NCBI RefSeq assembly: GCF_001665295.1
Contig: NZ_LZSE01000097.1
Coordinates: 120,558 to 184,557 of the forward strand
DNA: 64,000 bases
Direction: 5' to 3'
DNA from: Mycobacterium sp. 1554424.7
GTDB lineage: Bacteria > Actinomycetota > Actinomycetes > Mycobacteriales > Mycobacteriaceae
Each line of letters starts with the position of its first letter. Positions within the stretch are counted from its first letter, which is position 1. The notes under the pieces are model-generated. The model saw only the letters and a program-made list of their open reading frames with translations. It was not told the DNA's origin and did no database searches. Below, piece after piece: positions 59,235-64,000 of this stretch. Position numbers and translations under genes: made by a program.

Positions 59235-60179
59235 GTGCAATTCGGGGTGAATGCGGCAGTGAACGTTAACGTGATAACTCAGCCTTTTGCGAAGGCCTTC
59301 GAAGGGGCGCTGGCGGCGGCCACCGATCGGCTGGCAAATCCGGCGCGGATCTCGGATCCCGACCGGCTGCGTCCCACCGTCTGCGGCAAGACCGTGTTGG
59401 TGACCGGTGCGTCGTATGGAATCGGCGAGGCGACGGCGCGCAAGATGGCCGCCGCGGGGGCGACGGTACTGGTGGTCGCCCGATCGGCGGAGCGGCTCGA
59501 GGACCTCGCCGCGGCCATCAACGCCGGCGGCGGGCGGGCGGTCGCCTACCCGACCGACCTCAGCGACGAGTCCGCCGTCAGCGAGCTGACGAAGCGGATC
59601 ACCGAGGACCACGGCCCGGTCGACGTCGTGGTGAGCAACGCCGGCAAGTCGTTGCGCCGCTCGCTGCATGAGCAGTACGACCGCCCCCACGACTTCCAGC
59701 GCACCATCGACGTCAACTACCTGGGACCGATCAGGCTGCTGCTGGGCCTGCTGCCGGCGATGCGCGAGCGCGGCGACGGGCTCATCGTCAACGTGTCGAG
59801 CGTCGGTGTCCGCGTCGTGCCCGGTCCGCAATGGGGCGCCTACCAGGCCTCCAAGGGCGCCTTCGATCGCTGGCTGCGCAGCGTCGCACCGGAATTGCAC
59901 GCCGACGGCGTCGACGTCACCGCGGTCTACTTCGCGCTGGTGCGCACCCGGATGATCGCGCCCACGCCGATCCTGGGCCGGCTTCCCGGCCTGTCCCCGG
60001 ATGAGGCCGCCGACGCGATCGCCAAGGCGGTGATCGAGCGGCCCCGCACCAACGAACCGCCCTGGGTGTGGCCGGCCGAACTGGCGTCGGTGCTGCTGGC
60101 CGGGCCCGCCGATCGCGCGGCGCGGCTTTGGCACCGGCGGTTTTTTGCCGGCACCGAAAACCAAGAGGCCCAACGATGA
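59235..60179 (+). CDS. SDR family oxidoreductase coupled to an acyl-CoA ligase
   Basis: A 314-residue SDR. The nucleotide loop TGASYGIG (56-63) lies after an N-terminal extension of about 50 residues. SNAGKS, the Ser region NVSSVGVRV and YQASK (about 197-201) follow. The start is probably GTG 59235; GTG 59250 and 59262 are alternatives. Its stop overlaps the FadD12-like start (ATGA), so it is coupled. It may act on the acyl chain or alcohol activated by that ligase. Confidence 0.85.
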   Translation: MQFGVNAAVNVNVITQPFAKAFEGALAAATDRLANPARISDPDRLRPTVCGKTVLVTGASYGIGEATARKMAAAGATVLVVARSAERLEDLAAAINAGGGRAVAYPTDLSDESAVSELTKRITEDHGPVDVVVSNAGKSLRRSLHEQYDRPHDFQRTIDVNYLGPIRLLLGLLPAMRERGDGLIVNVSSVGVRVVPGPQWGAYQASKGAFDRWLRSVAPELHADGVDVTAVYFALVRTRMIAPTPILGRLPGLSPDEAADAIAKAVIERPRTNEPPWVWPAELASVLLAGPADRAARLWHRRFFAGTENQEAQR

Positions 60180-61747
60180 CCGACGGCGTCGCTCTCACCG
60201 CGCTCCGCGCGCTGCTGCGCTCCCGACTGCTCAGCCCCCCGTCGCCGGTCGCGGGGGTGCGGCTCATCCGCGAGGCGCGCCGCGGCGGCACCAATCCCTA
60301 CACCCTGTTGGCGGTCACGGCGGCGCGGTGGCCCAACCGAGGCGCGATCGTCGACGACGACGGCGCACTCACCTACCTGGAGCTGCGATCGGAAACCGAA
60401 TCCCTGGCCCGCGAGTTGTCCGGTGCCGGGGCCGGTCCGGGCCAGGCGGTCGGGGTGATGTGCCGCAACGGACAAGGGTTCGTCAAGGGCTTCTTCGCCG
60501 CCGGGATGATCGGCGCCGACGTCGTGCTCGTCAACACGGATTTCCGCACCGACGCGCTGGCCGCCGCGATGCAGTCACACCGGGTCACGACGTTGGTCGC
60601 CGACGAGGAGTTCGCCGAGCGCGTGCGCGCCGCCGATCCTTCGGTCGTCCTGGTCGACCCGGCGGCGGTGGGTGCGGACGACGCGGGCCGGCGGTCGTCG
60701 AGACCCGAAGTGGCCGCGCCCGGCCGGATCGTCCTGCTGACGTCGGGCACGACGGGCAAGCCCAAGGGTGTGCCACGCACGCCGCAGCTGCGTTCGGCGG
60801 TGGGCGTCTGGGTGACGATCCTCGATCGCACCGGACTGCGCACCGGGTCGCGGATCTCGGTGGCAATGCCGATGTTTCATGGTTTGGGGCTCGGCATGCT
60901 GATGCTGACCGTGGCCCTCGGCGGCACGGTCCTGACGAATCGCCACTTCGACGCCGAGGCCGCGCTGGCGCAGGCATCGCTGCATCGCGCCGACGCCTTC
61001 ACCGCGGTGCCGGTGGTGCTCGCACGCATCCTGGATCTGCCGCAGCGGGTGCGGGCGCGAAACCCGTTGACCTACCTGCGCGTGGTGCTGTCCAGCGGGG
61101 ACCGGCTCGATCCCCACCTCGGGCAGCGGTTCATGGACGCCTACGGCGATATCCTCTACAACGGCTACGGCTCAACGGAAGTCGGCATCGGCGCGCTGGC
61201 CACGCCGGCCGACCTGCGGGAGGCTCCCGAGACCGTTGGAAAGCCCGTGGCCGGCTGCCCGGTGCGCATCCTCGACAAGAACGACCGGCCCGTCGGCCCG
61301 CGCGTCACCGGCCGCATCTTCGTCGGCGGCGAGCTGGCGAGCGAGGGCTACACGGACGGCGGAGCCAAGGCGGTCGTGGGCACCATGACCAGCACGGGCG
61401 ACATGGGCTATCTGGACAACGTGGGCCGGCTCTACATCGTCGGCCGCGAGGACGACATGATCATCTCCGGGGGCGAGAACGTCTACCCGCGCGCGGTCGA
61501 GAACGCGCTCGCCGAGCACCCGGACATCGCCGACAACGCGGTCATCGGCGTTCCCGACGAGCAGTTCGGTCATCGGCTGGCCGCCTTCGTGGTCGCGGCG
61601 CCCGGGTGCAGCGTCGACGCGGAGGGGCTACGGGATTACCTGAAGGGCAGGGTTTCCCGCTTCGAACAGCCGCGAGACATCAACATCGTCGATGCCATCC
61701 CGCGCAATCCCGCGGGCAAGGTGGTGCGCAAGGAGTTGTCGAGCTGA
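60176..61747 (+). CDS. fadD12: Long-chain fatty-acid-CoA ligase, FadD12-like
   Basis: A 523-residue ANL ligase that activates a fatty acid to its CoA thioester through an acyl-AMP. The P-loop LLTSGTTGKPKGVP lies near 196-209, NGYGSTEVG near 328-336, STGDMGYLDN near 408-417, and the lid lysine motif RNPAGKVVRKEL is at the C-terminus. The opening MTDGVALTALRALLRSRLL and TNPYTLLAVTAARWP match what I recall of FadD12. ATG 60176 overlaps the SDR stop. Confidence 0.85.
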   Translation: MTDGVALTALRALLRSRLLSPPSPVAGVRLIREARRGGTNPYTLLAVTAARWPNRGAIVDDDGALTYLELRSETESLARELSGAGAGPGQAVGVMCRNGQGFVKGFFAAGMIGADVVLVNTDFRTDALAAAMQSHRVTTLVADEEFAERVRAADPSVVLVDPAAVGADDAGRRSSRPEVAAPGRIVLLTSGTTGKPKGVPRTPQLRSAVGVWVTILDRTGLRTGSRISVAMPMFHGLGLGMLMLTVALGGTVLTNRHFDAEAALAQASLHRADAFTAVPVVLARILDLPQRVRARNPLTYLRVVLSSGDRLDPHLGQRFMDAYGDILYNGYGSTEVGIGALATPADLREAPETVGKPVAGCPVRILDKNDRPVGPRVTGRIFVGGELASEGYTDGGAKAVVGTMTSTGDMGYLDNVGRLYIVGREDDMIISGGENVYPRAVENALAEHPDIADNAVIGVPDEQFGHRLAAFVVAAPGCSVDAEGLRDYLKGRVSRFEQPRDINIVDAIPRNPAGKVVRKELSS

Positions 61748-61779
61748 GGGCGCGGTCCGTCGACCGTTACCCGATCCGC

Positions 61780-61809
61780 GAATCTGATATCGCATCTGAT
61801 ATCGGATTC
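61780..61809. terminator. Strong inverted repeat between convergent genes
   Basis: GAATCTGATATC (61780-61791) and GATATCGGATTC (61798-61809) form a 12-bp stem around GCATCT, all pairs matching except one U-G wobble. It lies 33 bases after the FadD12-like stop and 63 bases before the convergent ATPase stop, so it could terminate both. No U-tract follows. GATATC being self-complementary also makes a protein-binding site possible. Confidence 0.55.
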
Positions 61810-61871
61810 ACGAGTCACCCGTTGCTCCCCGCATTCTGACCGGCACGACCAGTGCCCCCTGGTGCGAACGT

Positions 61872-64000
61872 TCAGTCCTTCTTGGGCTCCAGCGCGGCGA
61901 CCCTGTTGGCCAGCCAATTGGGCGCCAGCACCGACACGGCCGTGGCGCCCGCGGTCGAGCCGATCACGCCGGACCACGCGACCGGGCCCAACGGCGTGCA
62001 GCCGAAGAACTGGCTGACGCCCGGGGTCTGGACGATGGCGACCAACACACCGGCGCTGCCCAGCGCGGTGGCCAAGACCAGCGGGCTGTGCCGGCGGGTC
62101 AGCAGGGTCTGCGCGAGCTGGGTCGTCACCAGCGCGGTGAGACCCATTGTCGACGTGCGCCGTTCGGTGCCGGGCGTCCAACGCCCGATGGCCCACGCGG
62201 CCGTCGCACCGGCGGCGGTGACGGCGCCGCGGGTGACGATCTGGCGCATGAGCGGCGCGTCCAGCGACGGCGGGGGTTCGGACAGCGCGGCCAGTTGGAA
62301 GGCCCGCTGCATCTCCTCGGCGTCGCGGTCGGAGTCGTCCTCATCCTCTTCGGGCTGCGGGTACTGCGGCGTGACCGCGACCGCGAGCGCGGGAAACATG
62401 TCGGTGAGCAGGTTCACCAGGAGCAGTTGACGCGTGCCCACCGGCGCCCGGCCGGTGCCCAACGCGGTTCCGATGATGGTGAAGAGGACCTCACCCACGT
62501 TGCCGCCGACCAGAATGCTCACCGCGTCGCGCACGCCGCCCCACATGCCGCGGCCCTCGACCAACGCGTCGAGCAGGACGCCAAGGTCGTTGTCGGTCAA
62601 GACGATATCGGCAGCCCCGCGCGCGGCCGACGAACCGCGCCCGCTGACGCCGATGCCGACATCGGCCATGCGGATCGCGGCGGCATCGTTGGCCCCGTCG
62701 CCGACCATCGCGACCGCCTGCCCACTGTGCTGCAGCGCGGCGACGATCTGCACCTTTTGTTCGGGGCTGACGCGGGCGAAAACCTGTACGTCCGCGGCGA
62801 GCCGGGCCCGGGCGTCCTCGTCGAGGGCGGCCAGTTCGGCACCCGTCGCCTCGCGGGCATCCGACGGGAGCCCCAGTTGACGCGCGATCGCCCGGGCCGT
62901 GATCGGGTGGTCGCCGGTGATCAGCACGACCCGGCGCCCGGCGTCCACCAGCGCCTCGATCAGTGGCCGCGCCGAGGGGCGTGCGGTGTCGGCCAGACCG
63001 ACAAAGCCGACCAACTCGAGGTCGTGGGCGGCCGCGTCGACGGTGTCGGCGTCGGTGTCCTCCTCGCCGGTCGGGTGGTCCCAGCGGCGCCGCGCCACCG
63101 CGAGCACGCGCAGGCCCTGCCCGGCGAGCCCCAACACCAAAGACTCGGCATGGCCTTGGTCGCCGTTGCGGTCGGCGAACCGGCACCGCGGCAGGATCTC
63201 CTCGGGGGCGCCCTTGACCATCAACATCGGCTCCGCCGTCGCGGCGGTGGCGGCGACGATCGAGGCCGAGTAGCCGCGGCTGGACTCGAACGGCACCTCC
63301 GCGAGCACGGTCCAGTCCGAATCCGCTTGGCCATCAAGGGAATTGGCGGCGGTCAGGATGGCCTCGTCGGTGGCGTGCGCGTGCCCCTGCCCGTTGTGCG
63401 GCTGGGTGCACGCGCGCGCGGCGATGCGCAGCACCTCGGCGGCGCGCGGCTCGGTGGGATCCGGGAACGGGCCGTCCGCGCTCGTGTCCTGCGGCACCAC
63501 GCGGACGAGCCGCAGGCGGTTCTCGGTGAGGGTGCCGGTCTTGTCGAAACACACCGTCTGGACCCGGCCCAGCGCTTCGACGGCGCGCGGGGTGCGGACC
63601 AGCACGCCGCGCCGCGACAACCGCTGGGCTGCGGCGAGCTGGGACAGGGTGGCGACAAGCGGGAGGCCCTCCGGGACGGCGGCCACCGCGATCGCGACGC
63701 CGTCGGCGACCGCCTGACGCAGCGAGCCCTGGTGCGCCAGGGCCAAACCGGTCACCGCCGCGCCGCCGGCCAGCGTCAGCGGCAGCACCTTGCTGGTCAA
63801 CTCCCGCAACCGCGCCTGCACCCCGGCGGCCGATTCCACATCGGCGATCGCCGACATCGCGCGCTGCGCGGCCGTGCCGGCGCCGGTGGCCACCACGATC
63901 GCGCGGGCGCGGCCGGCGACGATGGTGCTGCCCTCGAAAAGCATGCTGGCCCGGTCGGAGTCCGCGACGGCGACCGGATCGACCTGCTTGTCCACCGGCA
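61872..64000 (-). CDS. Large cation-transporting P-type ATPase (CtpH/CtpI-like), C-terminal part
   Basis: The 3' end of a P-type ATPase whose start lies beyond the right edge; about 709 codons are visible. The phosphorylation loop CFDKTGTLTENR, the phosphatase/hinge segment VVLITGDHPITARAIA and MVGDGANDAAAIRMADVG are intact, with C-terminal transmembrane helices and the tail NWLANRVAALEPKKD. It pumps a cation at the expense of ATP. CtpH and CtpI are both very large with this ending; I cannot decide which. It is convergent with the FadD12-like gene. Confidence 0.9.
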   Translation of the reverse strand, partial: PVDKQVDPVAVADSDRASMLFEGSTIVAGRARAIVVATGAGTAAQRAMSAIADVESAAGVQARLRELTSKVLPLTLAGGAAVTGLALAHQGSLRQAVADGVAIAVAAVPEGLPLVATLSQLAAAQRLSRRGVLVRTPRAVEALGRVQTVCFDKTGTLTENRLRLVRVVPQDTSADGPFPDPTEPRAAEVLRIAARACTQPHNGQGHAHATDEAILTAANSLDGQADSDWTVLAEVPFESSRGYSASIVAATAATAEPMLMVKGAPEEILPRCRFADRNGDQGHAESLVLGLAGQGLRVLAVARRRWDHPTGEEDTDADTVDAAAHDLELVGFVGLADTARPSARPLIEALVDAGRRVVLITGDHPITARAIARQLGLPSDAREATGAELAALDEDARARLAADVQVFARVSPEQKVQIVAALQHSGQAVAMVGDGANDAAAIRMADVGIGVSGRGSSAARGAADIVLTDNDLGVLLDALVEGRGMWGGVRDAVSILVGGNVGEVLFTIIGTALGTGRAPVGTRQLLLVNLLTDMFPALAVAVTPQYPQPEEDEDDSDRDAEEMQRAFQLAALSEPPPSLDAPLMRQIVTRGAVTAAGATAAWAIGRWTPGTERRTSTMGLTALVTTQLAQTLLTRRHSPLVLATALGSAGVLVAIVQTPGVSQFFGCTPLGPVAWSGVIGSTAGATAVSVLAPNWLANRVAALEPKKD

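Overview
The window looks like chromosome of a slow-growing, non-tuberculous Mycobacterium. GC content is high throughout. There is a PPE protein with the pentapeptide (MPTR) tail that is typical of slow growers, an LpqC-type lipoprotein esterase, a cutinase, several FadD-type acyl-CoA ligases, a mycofactocin-type SDR and the C-terminal half of a large CtpH/CtpI-like P-type ATPase. The density of redox enzymes is high: nine SDRs, two Baeyer-Villiger-type flavin monooxygenases, a P450, a Rieske oxygenase, an MpaB-like oxygenase and two aldehyde-dehydrogenase-fold proteins. This is the accessory lipid/xenobiotic metabolism style of environmental and MAC-type mycobacteria. I see no tRNA, rRNA, IS element, phage gene or CRISPR array.

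Layout. 1-6.4 kb: the start of a FadD, an SDR, an aldehyde dehydrogenase, a class-B asparagine synthetase and an alpha/beta hydrolase. 6.4-8.8 kb: a divergent TetR gene and PPE-MPTR. 8.9-16.3 kb: two very large ATPase-LuxR regulators flanking an LpqC esterase, a MarR regulator and a DUF4242 protein. 16.4-20.1 kb: a BBE-type flavoprotein oxidase, an L7/L12-like orphan, a PaaX-like regulator and a Rieske oxygenase. 20.1-23.7 kb: a twin-arginine polysaccharide deacetylase coupled to an HD protein, a membrane esterase of the antigen-85/esterase-D fold, and a small copper chaperone followed by what looks like the scar of a deleted copper ATPase. 23.9-27.0 kb: a mycofactocin-type SDR, SRPBCC, DUF417 and two divergent paralogous TetRs. 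27.2-32.6 kb: two coupled flavin monooxygenases, MerR and a P450. 32.6-39.2 kb: DUF2252, a sulfate-binding protein next to a SulP permease, an SDR and a cation/Ca2+ exchanger. 39.5-46.6 kb: a methyltransferase, a small catabolic cluster (SDR, SnoaL-like, zinc dehydrogenase, divergent IclR, MmgE/PrpD) and DUF2127-SDR. 46.8-52.6 kb: a CGNR regulator/SDR pair, SRPBCC-SDR, a methyltransferase, a hydrolase-adenylate cyclase fusion and TetR. 52.7-64 kb: MpaB-like oxygenase, amidohydrolase, SDR, a LuxE/LuxC-like acid-reducing pair, cutinase, SDR-FadD12-like operon and the P-type ATPase.

How the genes fit together. Most units are small: one regulator divergent from, or next to, one or two redox enzymes, often with a clear palindrome between them (best at 465-477, 6396-6416 and 12532-12552). 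Tight coupling (ATGA/GTGA or gaps of at most 2 bases) marks probable functional pairs: BVMO1-BVMO2, zinc ADH-SnoaL-SDR, deacetylase-HD protein, DUF2127-SDR, LuxE-like-LuxC-like and SDR-FadD12-like. The candidates I consider least described are the LuxE/LuxC-like carboxylate-reduction module (55.7-58.2 kb), the sulfate-binding protein/SulP pair without ABC partners (34.1-37.0 kb), the copper-ATPase deletion scar (23.4-23.7 kb) and a hidden 38-residue Cys/His mini-protein (48.2-48.35 kb).
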